Shown piece after piece: positions 25,584 to 33,991 of a stretch of DNA of 64,000 bases (positions are counted from its first letter, which is position 1; the number at the start of each line of letters is the position of its first letter). The position numbers and the translations under genes were made by a program. The notes under the pieces are model-generated. The model was not told where the DNA came from. It was given only the letters and a program-made list of their open reading frames with translations, and searched no databases. The stretch spans positions 1 to 64,000 of the forward strand of contig JAWWAY010000010.1 in the NCBI GenBank assembly GCA_033721235.1. The letters are read 5' to 3'. Origin of the DNA: UBA5078 sp033721235 (lineage in GTDB: Bacteria > Pseudomonadota > Gammaproteobacteria > Pseudomonadales > Pseudohongiellaceae).

Positions 25584-27410
25584 TTAACCGCGAGCAGCAG
25601 CTCCACGGCTTGCGCGCTTGCGCTCGCTTTCGGTGAGCAGCTTCTTACGCAGACGGATATGGTTAGGCGTTACTTCCACCAGCTCATCATCTTCGATGAA
25701 CTCCATTGCCTGCTCTAGAGTGTGCTTAACCGCTGGCGTTAGGGCGATGTTTTCATCCGTTCCTGAGGCACGCACGTTAGTAAGCTGCTTACCCTTGATT
25801 GGATTTACCACGAGGTCATTGTCACGACTGTGCAGACCGATAATCATGCCTTCGTAGACTTCAACGTTTGGCTCAATAAATAAGCGGCCACGCTCTTGTA
25901 GTGCCCACAAAGAATAACCAAGCGCCTTACCTTTCACCATAGACACCAGTACGCCGTTTTTACGGCTACCAATGCTACCCATTTTTACAGGGCCGTAATG
26001 ATCAAATACATGGTTCATCATGCCGCTACCTGAGGTCATACTCAGGAACATTGAACGGAAGCCGATAAGACCACGCGTTGGCACAATAAACTTAAGTCGA
26101 ACACGCCCCTTGCCGTCCAATACCATATCTTGCAAGTCGGCTTTGCGTTGACCTAGCTCTTCCATGATAGAGCCCTGGTGCTGTTCATCGCAGTCGATAA
26201 CGAGCGCTTCGTGAGGCTCCTGCATAACACCATCAATCTCTTGCTGAATTACTTCTGGACGCGAGATCGCGAGTTCGAAACCTTCGCGACGCATAGTCTC
26301 AATAAGAACCGACAAGTGAAGCTCACCACGGCCTGATACACGATACTTGTCTGGTGAATCGCCCTGCTCTACACGCAGTGCCACATTATAGATAAGCTCG
26401 CGATCCAGACGATCTCTGATGTTTCGCGTCGTAACGAACTTACCGTCTTGACCCGCAAAAGGAGAGTCGTTCACTTGGAACGTCATGCTGATAGTCGGCT
26501 CGTCAACGGTCAATGGCTTCATTGCCACAACATGGTCTGGATCGCAAAGCGTGTCGGAGATATTGAGTTTGTCGATACCAGTAATACAGACGATTTCACC
26601 TGCTTGCGCTTCGTTTACGTCAATACGCTCTAGTCCCAAGTGACTCTTAACCTGCAGGATTTTACCTTTGCGCTGATTGCCTTCACGATCGACAATCACT
26701 ACCGGCATATTCACTTTAGCGATACCTCCAGTCACACGGCCAACACCGATAACGCCAACATAGCTGTTGTAGTCTAGTGCACTGATCTGCATTTGGAACG
26801 GAGCATCAACGGCTACGGGGGGTGGTGGTACACGCTTGACTACTTCTTCAAACAGCGGCGTCATGTCTTCTGCCAACTCATCGGCTTCCATACCAGCAAA
26901 GCCATTCAATGCAGAAGCGTAAATTACCGGGAAGTCTAGCTGTTCATCGGTAGCGCCCAAGCGATCAAATAGGTCGAAGACTTCGTTCAACACCCAATCA
27001 GGACGCGCCCCTTCGCGGTCGATTTTATTGATGACCACAATTGGCTTGAGACCTTGGTCAAAGGCTTTCTGGGTAACGAAGCGTGTTTGAGGCATTGGGC
27101 CATCCACCGCATCGACCAGTAGCAATACGCTGTCTACCATCGACATGACACGCTCTACCTCACCGCCAAAGTCGGCGTGACCGGGAGTGTCTACGATATT
27201 GATATGGTAGCCGTTCCATTCGATAGCCGTGTTCTTGGCAAGAATGGTAATACCGCGCTCTCGCTCCTGATCATTGGAGTCCATGACTCGCTCAACCGAC
27301 TTGCCACGCTCTTCAAGCGTGCCTGATTGCTGCAGGAGTTTGTCCACCAAGGTAGTCTTACCATGGTCAACGTGGGCGATAATGGCGATATTGCGTATTT
27401 TCTCGATCAC
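25584..27410 (-). CDS. typA: Ribosome-associated GTPase TypA/BipA
   Basis: TypA (BipA) is a translational GTPase related to EF-G/LepA that helps 50S assembly and stress adaptation. The 608-residue protein has G1 AHVDHGKTTLVDKLL, G2 region ERERGITI, G3 DTPGHADFGG, G4 NKIDREGARP and G5 ASALNG. Beta-barrel and EF-G-like domains follow, with GRGELHLSVLIETMRREGFE, and the C-terminal BipA domain ends in a basic tail, SERKRASRGAAARG. Full length, single gene between thiI and pip. Confidence 0.97.
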   Translation of the reverse strand: MIEKIRNIAIIAHVDHGKTTLVDKLLQQSGTLEERGKSVERVMDSNDQERERGITILAKNTAIEWNGYHINIVDTPGHADFGGEVERVMSMVDSVLLLVDAVDGPMPQTRFVTQKAFDQGLKPIVVINKIDREGARPDWVLNEVFDLFDRLGATDEQLDFPVIYASALNGFAGMEADELAEDMTPLFEEVVKRVPPPPVAVDAPFQMQISALDYNSYVGVIGVGRVTGGIAKVNMPVVIVDREGNQRKGKILQVKSHLGLERIDVNEAQAGEIVCITGIDKLNISDTLCDPDHVVAMKPLTVDEPTISMTFQVNDSPFAGQDGKFVTTRNIRDRLDRELIYNVALRVEQGDSPDKYRVSGRGELHLSVLIETMRREGFELAISRPEVIQQEIDGVMQEPHEALVIDCDEQHQGSIMEELGQRKADLQDMVLDGKGRVRLKFIVPTRGLIGFRSMFLSMTSGSGMMNHVFDHYGPVKMGSIGSRKNGVLVSMVKGKALGYSLWALQERGRLFIEPNVEVYEGMIIGLHSRDNDLVVNPIKGKQLTNVRASGTDENIALTPAVKHTLEQAMEFIEDDELVEVTPNHIRLRKKLLTESERKRASRGAAARG

Positions 27411-27652
27411 GAGTTGTATACCTATATGAAGTACTATAAAAAAGGGGCTGGAGTATACACTATCGAGGCGCTAAATACCTATAAAATACCAGAAAAGAGG
27501 CTATTTAGGCCTTCCCAAGAAACGCTAAGCGCCCCCTAACTCGGCCCCAACATGGCGAGCATAGCGATAGATCCCAGGCAATCTAAGATCAAGGAGATAT
27601 GGAAGCGCGGCACACAGAGCTAGGGTCGACACCGCTTTGCTAGCGGCGCGCC

Positions 27653-29116
27653 CTAAGGGCGAAAGACGCCTATATTGGTGAAGCCCGCATCCTTTAGGTG
27701 AGAGGCATGCAAGCGACTCATAATGCCTTTATCGCAGTATAGGTAATACTTGGATTGTGTCTTCAATTCTCCAGAGCGACTTCTTAGCTCGTAGAAGGGC
27801 ATCTTTATCAAGTCGACTGCGCTATTGTCAGGCAAATGAAGCGGGTGCATCTCCTCCTCATCAGGATGCCTGATGTCGATCACAGTACTCCCCGCTGGCG
27901 GCGTATCGACAGTTTCCACCTCTACCGCCTGGTTACCAATTCCTTCGACAACCTTATCAATCATCTGAATCTCGCGATCAGCCACCGCTTGGTCCAACAC
28001 ACCGAAATTGAAGTTCTCTTCCTCTTGCTCAATACGATGAGTCCGCGCACGAGTCGTTGGCTTATTGGAAATGACACCACAATACTCGGGAATGTTCTTA
28101 GAGAACTCCTCGGTACCAATCTCCTTGGCCAAATCAATAATCTCTTGTTTGTCCGTCGTAATAAGCGGGCGCAGAATGAGCTTATCGGTCACCCTGTCGA
28201 TAATGGCCAGGTTGGCCAATGTCTGACTAGCAACTTGCGCGACACTCTCACCTGTTACCAGGACTTCTAACTTAAGGTCTTGTGCGACCTTATCTGCCGC
28301 CCTCATCATCATACGCTTAAGAATAACGCCCATCTGCGACTGACTGACGTTCTTTAGAATTTCCTCAACCACGCCCTCGAAAGGAACGCTAACAAATTTC
28401 ACTCTGTGAGAGGCGCCATATTTCATCCATAGATACAGTGCTACTTCCTTTACTGCGAGTTCATGTTCCTTGCCACCAAGATTGAAGAAGCAGTAGTGGG
28501 TCAACAGCCCCCTTCTAATACACATAAAACTGGATACACAGGAATCAAAGCCTCCCGATATCAGCGATAGCACGCCATCTTGCGTACCTAAGGGATATCC
28601 CCCCAAGCCCTTCTCGAACCTTTCGACTATCAATAGCTGCTGATTAATGATCTCTACCCTGACTGTGACATCAGGGTCCTTCATGCGCACACCCTTTGCA
28701 CCGCTAGAGCGCAGTAAGGCTGCACCAAGATAACGCTCCACATCCATTGAGGTGAAATCATGCTTTCCGGCGCGCTTGCAACGCACCACAAAAGTCTTAT
28801 CTTTCAATAATGGCTCATAATACTGAGCTGTCTTAGCTAGAATTCCCTCCATGTCCGGCAACTCGCATTTGCTTACCTGCATGACAGAGGCGATGCCTGG
28901 CGTACACCGCAATTGGCTCATCATGCTCTCCAACAACTCTGCATCCTCACTGAGAGTTTCGATAGCGAGATTATCCCACTCCCCGACAACACTGACCTGA
29001 GGGTCTAATAAGCTTAATTGAGTCTTGATACTGCGCCTTAGTACGCGAATAAATCTTTTTCTAACCGAACGACTCTTAATGGTAATTTCGGGGAAGAAGC
29101 GAACAACAAACAACAT
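27653..29116 (-). CDS. thiI: tRNA 4-thiouridine synthase ThiI with rhodanese domain
   Basis: ThiI adds sulfur to U8 of tRNA and, with the rhodanese domain, can supply thiazole synthesis. The 487-residue protein has a ferredoxin-like start (VVRFFPEITIKSRSVRKRF), a THUMP domain (about 60-165) and a PP-loop domain with SGGFDSCVSSFMCIRRG. Its C-terminal rhodanese domain begins at VIDIRHPDEEE and carries the persulfide Cys in YLYCDKGIMSRL. This is the long E. coli-type form. It is divergent from glnA; an NtrC-type site lies only about 37 bases before its start and could influence it. Confidence 0.96.
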   Translation of the reverse strand: MLFVVRFFPEITIKSRSVRKRFIRVLRRSIKTQLSLLDPQVSVVGEWDNLAIETLSEDAELLESMMSQLRCTPGIASVMQVSKCELPDMEGILAKTAQYYEPLLKDKTFVVRCKRAGKHDFTSMDVERYLGAALLRSSGAKGVRMKDPDVTVRVEIINQQLLIVERFEKGLGGYPLGTQDGVLSLISGGFDSCVSSFMCIRRGLLTHYCFFNLGGKEHELAVKEVALYLWMKYGASHRVKFVSVPFEGVVEEILKNVSQSQMGVILKRMMMRAADKVAQDLKLEVLVTGESVAQVASQTLANLAIIDRVTDKLILRPLITTDKQEIIDLAKEIGTEEFSKNIPEYCGVISNKPTTRARTHRIEQEEENFNFGVLDQAVADREIQMIDKVVEGIGNQAVEVETVDTPPAGSTVIDIRHPDEEEMHPLHLPDNSAVDLIKMPFYELRSRSGELKTQSKYYLYCDKGIMSRLHASHLKDAGFTNIGVFRP

Positions 29117-29152
29117 GAGGTAAACCTTTAAATTGGTAGCAAATCCTGCGGC

Positions 29153-29197
29153 GCACCGAAATAGTGCGCTTTTAAAGCAATGGCACTTATATGGTGC
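29153..29197 (+). promoter_or_regulatory. Two NtrC enhancer sites upstream of glnA
   Basis: Two copies of the NtrC half-site pattern GCAC-N7-GTGC occur, at 29153-29167 and 29183-29197, with centres 30 bases (about three helical turns) apart. Relative to the predicted sigma-54 start they sit near -138 and -108, almost the E. coli glnA arrangement. Confidence 0.85.
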
Positions 29198-29270
29198 TAT
29201 TGACTTGTCCCTACAACAGTGCAGAATGTCTCGGGCCTAGCAGTGACCAGTACTTTAAGTAATTTTTGAC

Positions 29271-29286
29271 TGGCACACATCTTGCT
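29271..29286 (+). promoter_or_regulatory. Sigma-54 promoter of glnA
   Basis: TGGCACACATCTTGCT is a full match to the -24/-12 consensus, with GG and GC separated by exactly 10 bases. Transcription would start near 29298, leaving a leader of about 190 bases before glnA. A weaker sigma-70-like TTGACT at 29200-29205 with CAGAAT at 29222-29227 may provide a second promoter. Confidence 0.88.
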
Positions 29287-29444
29287 GATTACACCAGCAC
29301 AAGAGCCCAGCTTGCGCGCTATTATAGTACTGTAGAGTGCAGATTGTTGAGTGCGAACACCCGTTCGAGCCACTTAATTGTTGCTCAAGCAAGGTTTTAC
29401 ATATGGAACGCCTTAAGAAAAGGGCAGTTCCAGCCATTAACCAT

Positions 29445-29458
29445 TGACACAATTGTCA
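29445..29458 (+). promoter_or_regulatory. Inverted repeat in the glnA leader
   Basis: TGACA-CAAT-TGTCA lies 28 bases before the glnA start, inside the predicted transcript. It could be an operator for a second regulator or a small mRNA hairpin. I do not recognise the site. Confidence 0.3.
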
Positions 29459-29485
29459 TGTTCTCGATCACACGGAGGATCAAGA

Positions 29486-30895
29486 ATGTCTGAAAAGACT
29501 CTAAAGCTAATTAAAGAAAACGATGTAAAGTGGGTTGATCTCCGTTTTACAGACACTAAAGGTAAAGAACAGCACGTTACATTCCCTGCCGCTGTGGTAG
29601 GCGATGACTTCATGGAAGGCGTAATGTTCGACGGCTCTTCAGTTGCAGGCTGGAAAGGCATCAACGAATCAGACATGATCCTTCGTCCAGATGACTCGAC
29701 TGCGGTTCTAGACCCATTCACAGACGAGCCACAAGTGAATATCACTTGTGACATCATCGAGCCTAAAACTATGCAAGGCTATGAGCGTGACCCACGCTCC
29801 GTTGCACGCCGCGCAGAAGAATACCTAAAGTCTACAGGTATTGGCGACAGAGCTTTCTTTGGTCCAGAGCCAGAGTTCTTCGTATTTGACGAAGTGACTT
29901 GGAAGAACGAAATGAGCACTGCCTCTTTCACTATCGGTGCCGAAGAGTCTGTATGGGCTGCAGGCGAGAAGCTAGAAGGCGGTAACAAAGGTCACCGCCC
30001 TAAAGTTAAAGGCGGTTACTTCCCAGTACCTCCAATCGACTCTCTTCACGACCTACGTTGCGCAATGTGCGACACAATGACTGAAATGGGTCTAGAGATT
30101 GAACTGCATCACCACGAAGTAGGTAACGCAGGTCAGTGCGAAATCGGCGCCAAATTCAACACTCTTGTGAAGAAAGCCGACGAAGTACAAATACTTAAAT
30201 ACTGCACACACAACACTGCTGATGCTTTCGGCAAGACTGCGACTTTCATGCCTAAGCCACTAGTAGGCGACAACGGTAGCGGCATGCACGTACACATGTC
30301 TATCGCCAAAGGCGATACTAATGTGTTCGCTGGTGACGGATACGCTGGCCTTTCCGAAGAAGCGCTTTACTACATCGGCGGTATCATTAAGCACGCTAAA
30401 GCATTGAATGCCTTCGGTAACGCCTCTACAAACTCTTACAAGCGTCTTGTTAAAGGCTTTGAGGCTCCAACTCTGTTGGCATACTCTTCACGTAACCGTT
30501 CTGCGGCTATCCGTGTGCCTTATGTTCTTGGTGGTAACCCACGCGCCATCCGTATCGAAGTTCGCTTCGGTGACCCAAGCGCGAACCCATACCTATACTT
30601 TGCCGCCCTGCTAATGGCCGGTCTAGACGGTATCAAGAACAAGATTCACCCAGGCGATGCGGCCACTAAGGACCTTTACGACCTAGAGCCAGAAGAAGAA
30701 GCGCTAATCCCACGCGTTGCTTACTCTCTAGACGAAGCCCTTGACGAGCTAGACAAAGATCGTGACTTCTTGAAAGAAGGCGGCGTATTTACAGACGACA
30801 TGATCGATGGCTATATCGCGCTAAAAACTGAGGATTGCACTCGCTTGAACAGCGCAACTCACCCATGTGAGTTCGATATGTACTACAGCGTATAA
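29486..30895 (+). CDS. glnA: Glutamine synthetase, type I
   Basis: GlnA joins ammonia to glutamate with ATP, the main nitrogen-assimilation reaction, as a dodecamer. The 469-residue protein begins MSEKTLKLIKENDVKWVDLR at an ATG with GGAGGA 7 bases before it. It contains FDGSSVAGWKGINESDM (latch and N-terminal signature), FGPEPEFFVFDEV, GSGMHVHMSIAKG and the NRSAAIRVPY loop. The LYDLEPEE motif carries the adenylylated Tyr near residue 398, so activity is probably controlled by adenylylation. Codon use is strongly biased, as in highly expressed genes. ntrBC lie downstream behind a strong terminator. Confidence 0.98.
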   Translation: MSEKTLKLIKENDVKWVDLRFTDTKGKEQHVTFPAAVVGDDFMEGVMFDGSSVAGWKGINESDMILRPDDSTAVLDPFTDEPQVNITCDIIEPKTMQGYERDPRSVARRAEEYLKSTGIGDRAFFGPEPEFFVFDEVTWKNEMSTASFTIGAEESVWAAGEKLEGGNKGHRPKVKGGYFPVPPIDSLHDLRCAMCDTMTEMGLEIELHHHEVGNAGQCEIGAKFNTLVKKADEVQILKYCTHNTADAFGKTATFMPKPLVGDNGSGMHVHMSIAKGDTNVFAGDGYAGLSEEALYYIGGIIKHAKALNAFGNASTNSYKRLVKGFEAPTLLAYSSRNRSAAIRVPYVLGGNPRAIRIEVRFGDPSANPYLYFAALLMAGLDGIKNKIHPGDAATKDLYDLEPEEEALIPRVAYSLDEALDELDKDRDFLKEGGVFTDDMIDGYIALKTEDCTRLNSATHPCEFDMYYSV

Positions 30896-30916
30896 GCCTC
30901 GCTTATTTCGCAGCAC

Positions 30917-30947
30917 AAAAACCCGGCCTTTCAGGCCGGGTTTTTTT
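30917..30947 (+). terminator. Rho-independent terminator of glnA
   Basis: AAAAACCCGGCCT pairs with AGGCCGGGTTTTT around a TTC loop and is followed by seven Ts, 21 bases past the glnA stop. It is strong and separates glnA from ntrBC. Confidence 0.93.
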
Positions 30948-31126
30948 ATGCCCACTGCCCTGCAAGCTTTTCGCTCCCCCCCGTATTCAGGCAAACATCC
31001 CTAGCCCTATAATGAACCCCTGCCTAAACACGGTCTCTAAGACAGTGCATCAATCCAACTCCCAAAATACCTTCAAATTAAACAACTGAACAAATCGCCA
31101 CCAAAAAGCACAGTAAATTGCTTAAC

Positions 31127-31141
31127 GCACCATTTTGGCGC
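31127..31141 (+). promoter_or_regulatory. NtrC-like site upstream of ntrB
   Basis: GCAC-CATTTTG-GCGC differs from the NtrC pattern GCAC-N7-GTGC by one base and has the usual ATTTTGG core. It lies about 150 bases before ntrB, consistent with autoregulation of ntrBC by NtrC. Confidence 0.6.
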
Positions 31142-31250
31142 ATAGTTAATACTCGGATATGGGGAAATCCCCACAAGGCCCAACTATCAAGGCAATGCAC
31201 ACTTGGTTTATTTATTGCATATAGCCTTATGGGGCAATTTTGGCCAACCA

Positions 31251-31264
31251 ACACCGTATAGTGT
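31251..31264 (+). promoter_or_regulatory. Candidate -10 box of ntrBC within an inverted repeat
   Basis: TATAGT at 31257-31262 is embedded in ACAC-CGTATA-GTGT, 27 bases before the ntrB start. No good -35 is visible. In E. coli the ntrBC promoter is repressed by NtrC bound over it, and this repeat could serve similarly. Confidence 0.4.
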
Positions 31265-31290
31265 CTGCACCTTGACAGAGCAAAAAGCAA

Positions 31291-32367
31291 TTGAGTATCG
31301 AAGACTTACAAACACGCATTCTTAGCAACCAAAGTACAGGTGTTCTAGTCTTCGACTCAGAGCTCAGGCTCAACTATATGAACCTAGCCGCGGAAACTAT
31401 CCTGGCCATCAGTGAACGGCAGGCCCATAAAATTTGGATTGGCGATTTATTCTTAGACGCCGAAGAAGACATCGAAAATATAAGAAACACCCAACAGAGT
31501 CATCATGGCTTTACCAAGCGTAAGACTCAGTTGCGACTGTTTAATAATCGAACAATAGGCGTGGACTACACCATCTCGCCCATGGTTGATAACAATAAAG
31601 TTAGTATTTTGATGGAAGTGCAAAGTATTAATTACGCCGAGCGAATTAGCAAAGAAGAGGCTCTAATAAGCTCACATGAAACCACTAGAGAATTAGTAAG
31701 AGGCTTAGCGCACGAAATTAAGAACCCACTAGGGGGCATTAGAGGTGCTGCACAATTACTAGCAAGAGAGCTTCCCGACGGCGACTTAGTTGACTATACC
31801 AACGTCATTATTGAAGAAGCCGACCGACTCCATAAGCTAGTCGACCGTCTAGTTGGCTCGCGCAAGATGCTAGAGCTAAGACCAGTGAATATTCACGAGG
31901 TGCTAGAGCGCGTCCGCAACCTGATACAAGCAGAGGTTGCAGACAAAGATATCAGGATCGTTCGCAATTACGATCCGAGCATTCCGGATGTAATGGCGGA
32001 TTCGGAACAGCTAATCCAAGCTGTGCTAAATATTGTACGAAACGCAATGCAAGCCTTGGATAGCCCTAACGTCAAGCACAGCACGGGAACAATTGAACTG
32101 GCCACCCGCGTCGTTCGCAATGTGACTATTGGCACAGAGTTTCATCGACTGGCGGCCCGCATCGAAATTATCGACGATGGCCCAGGCATTCCCGAAGAAT
32201 TATTAAGTAGTATTTTTTATCCAATGATAAGCGGCAGAGCTGAGGGTACCGGTCTAGGCTTATCCATCACGCATTCGATCATCAATCAACATAAAGGCAT
32301 GATCGAGTGCACTAGTAAACCCGGTAGAACATGCTTTGCCATTAACATCCCTGTTGGCGATAGTTAA
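31291..32367 (+). CDS. ntrB: Nitrogen regulation sensor kinase NtrB
   Basis: NtrB (GlnL) phosphorylates or dephosphorylates NtrC under control of PII. The 358-residue cytoplasmic kinase has an N-terminal PAS domain (about 10-115) and the dimerisation/phosphoacceptor helix RGLAHEIKNPLGGIRGAAQLL with His141. The ATP-binding domain has IIDDGPGIPEELL and GTGLGLSI. It starts from a TTG at 31291, the first codon giving the usual N-terminus MSIEDLQTRILSNQS. The low-efficiency start may keep kinase levels below those of NtrC. ntrC follows after 80 bases. Confidence 0.95.
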   Translation: MSIEDLQTRILSNQSTGVLVFDSELRLNYMNLAAETILAISERQAHKIWIGDLFLDAEEDIENIRNTQQSHHGFTKRKTQLRLFNNRTIGVDYTISPMVDNNKVSILMEVQSINYAERISKEEALISSHETTRELVRGLAHEIKNPLGGIRGAAQLLARELPDGDLVDYTNVIIEEADRLHKLVDRLVGSRKMLELRPVNIHEVLERVRNLIQAEVADKDIRIVRNYDPSIPDVMADSEQLIQAVLNIVRNAMQALDSPNVKHSTGTIELATRVVRNVTIGTEFHRLAARIEIIDDGPGIPEELLSSIFYPMISGRAEGTGLGLSITHSIINQHKGMIECTSKPGRTCFAINIPVGDS

Positions 32368-32447
32368 CGGTTTTTAGGATTTCGACACCATGAAGTTAGC
32401 ATTCACGAATTGCACAAGGCGCGAAGTATATAGAGGGACACACACTC

Positions 32448-33875
32448 ATGAATAGGCACAACTCAGTTTGGGTATTGGACGATGACAAATCGATTCGTTG
32501 GGTACTAGAGAAGTCATTGAGCAAAACAGGCCTAGCCACTACCTGTTTTGATAATGGCGAGGACTTACTGCACCGCCTTGAAAGAGAGCGACCCGACGCT
32601 ATTATCAGCGATATTCGCATGCCTGGTATCAACGGCCTAGACCTCTTGTCGACAGTGCATGACCAGTACCCTCTACTTCCCGTGATCATCATGACCGCGC
32701 ATTCAGACTTGGATAGCGCCGTATCCTCCTATAGCCGCGGTGCATTTGAGTATCTGCCCAAGCCTTTCGATATCGACGAAGCGGTGGCCATGACCGTCCG
32801 CGCGCTGGAACATGCTCGCGACAAGAGCGTGGACATTCCCGCTAGCACTATGGAGAACAATAAGGAAATTATTGGTGAAGCTCCTGCCATGCAGGAGGTG
32901 TTTCGTGCCATCGGCCGTCTATCCCAGTCTAATATTACAGTGCTAATTAACGGCGAGTCCGGCACGGGTAAAGAGCTGGTTGCCCATGCCTTGCACAGAC
33001 ACAGCCCAAGAAAAGCCAAACAGTTTATCGCCCTGAACGTGGCGGCGATTCCAAAGGACCTGATTGAGTCAGAGCTATTCGGTCACGAAAAAGGTGCCTT
33101 TACTGGCGCCACATCCCAGCGCACCGGTCGCTTCGAACAGGCCAATGGCGGCACCCTGTTTTTGGATGAAATTGGTGACATGCCGGCAGAGACGCAAACA
33201 CGATTACTACGGGTCTTATCCGATGGTGAGTTCTATCGTGTCGGTGGCCATACGCCAATCAAAGTAGACGTGCGCATTATCGCCGCAACCCACCAAAACC
33301 TGGAAGCCTTGGTAGACCGCCATTTATTCAGGGAAGACTTGTTTCACCGTTTGAATGTTATTCGTATTCATATCCCACGCCTGCGAGACAGACGCGAAGA
33401 TATTCCTACGCTTGCTCAGCACTTTCTCAGTATAGCGGCGGAAGAGTTGGAGGCAGAACCAAAGACTCTAAGACCAGAGACAGAGAAATACCTAACAGGC
33501 CTCAACTGGCCCGGTAACGTTAGGCAACTTGAAAACTTCTGTCGCTGGATTACCGTAATGGCCTCTAGCCGCGAAGTGCACATCGACGACCTGCCACCAG
33601 AACTATTGGAAACCCAAGCTCAGAGCAGCAGCTCTGGCAGCTGGTCGCAGTTGCTATATAACTGGGCGGACCAGGAGCTTAATCTAGGACATAAAGAAAT
33701 ACTTAATCAGGCAACGCCAGTGTTTGAGCGCACGATGATTGAGGTTGCCTTGAAGCACACCGCCGGGCGCCGCCGCGATGCCGCTGTGCTGCTAGGCTGG
33801 GGACGTAACACCCTCACTCGCAAGATTAAAGAGCTGGATATAGAGGGCGACAGCGAGTTGGACGACGAGGCATAA
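32448..33875 (+). CDS. ntrC: Nitrogen regulation response regulator NtrC
   Basis: NtrC (GlnG) activates sigma-54 promoters under nitrogen limitation. The 475-residue protein has a receiver domain with phosphoacceptor Asp55 in SDIRMPG. The AAA+ domain has Walker A GESGTGKELVAHALH, the sigma-54-contacting GAFTGA loop and FLDEIGDMP. The C-terminal Fis-type helix-turn-helix is AAVLLGWGRNTLTRKIKEL. Length and order match the enterobacterial protein. Its predicted sites are seen upstream of glnA and ntrB in this same window. Confidence 0.97.
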   Translation: MNRHNSVWVLDDDKSIRWVLEKSLSKTGLATTCFDNGEDLLHRLERERPDAIISDIRMPGINGLDLLSTVHDQYPLLPVIIMTAHSDLDSAVSSYSRGAFEYLPKPFDIDEAVAMTVRALEHARDKSVDIPASTMENNKEIIGEAPAMQEVFRAIGRLSQSNITVLINGESGTGKELVAHALHRHSPRKAKQFIALNVAAIPKDLIESELFGHEKGAFTGATSQRTGRFEQANGGTLFLDEIGDMPAETQTRLLRVLSDGEFYRVGGHTPIKVDVRIIAATHQNLEALVDRHLFREDLFHRLNVIRIHIPRLRDRREDIPTLAQHFLSIAAEELEAEPKTLRPETEKYLTGLNWPGNVRQLENFCRWITVMASSREVHIDDLPPELLETQAQSSSSGSWSQLLYNWADQELNLGHKEILNQATPVFERTMIEVALKHTAGRRRDAAVLLGWGRNTLTRKIKELDIEGDSELDDEA

Positions 33876-33903
33876 GAGCTTCGTTAAAGCCTTGCTCTCT
33901 TTT

Positions 33904-33933
33904 GTTAAGCCCCGAACCATGCAGGGGCTTAAC
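33904..33933. terminator. Inverted repeat between convergent ntrC and mshQ
   Basis: GTTAAGCCCC and GGGGCTTAAC form a perfect 10-bp stem with a 10-base loop in the 116-base gap between the converging genes. T-runs are lacking on both strands, so it may be an atypical terminator. Confidence 0.5.
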
Positions 33934-33991
33934 TCAGACGACGATACACCCACCAACAGCTCACCTTAGCCCTAAACAGCAAACAACGGCC

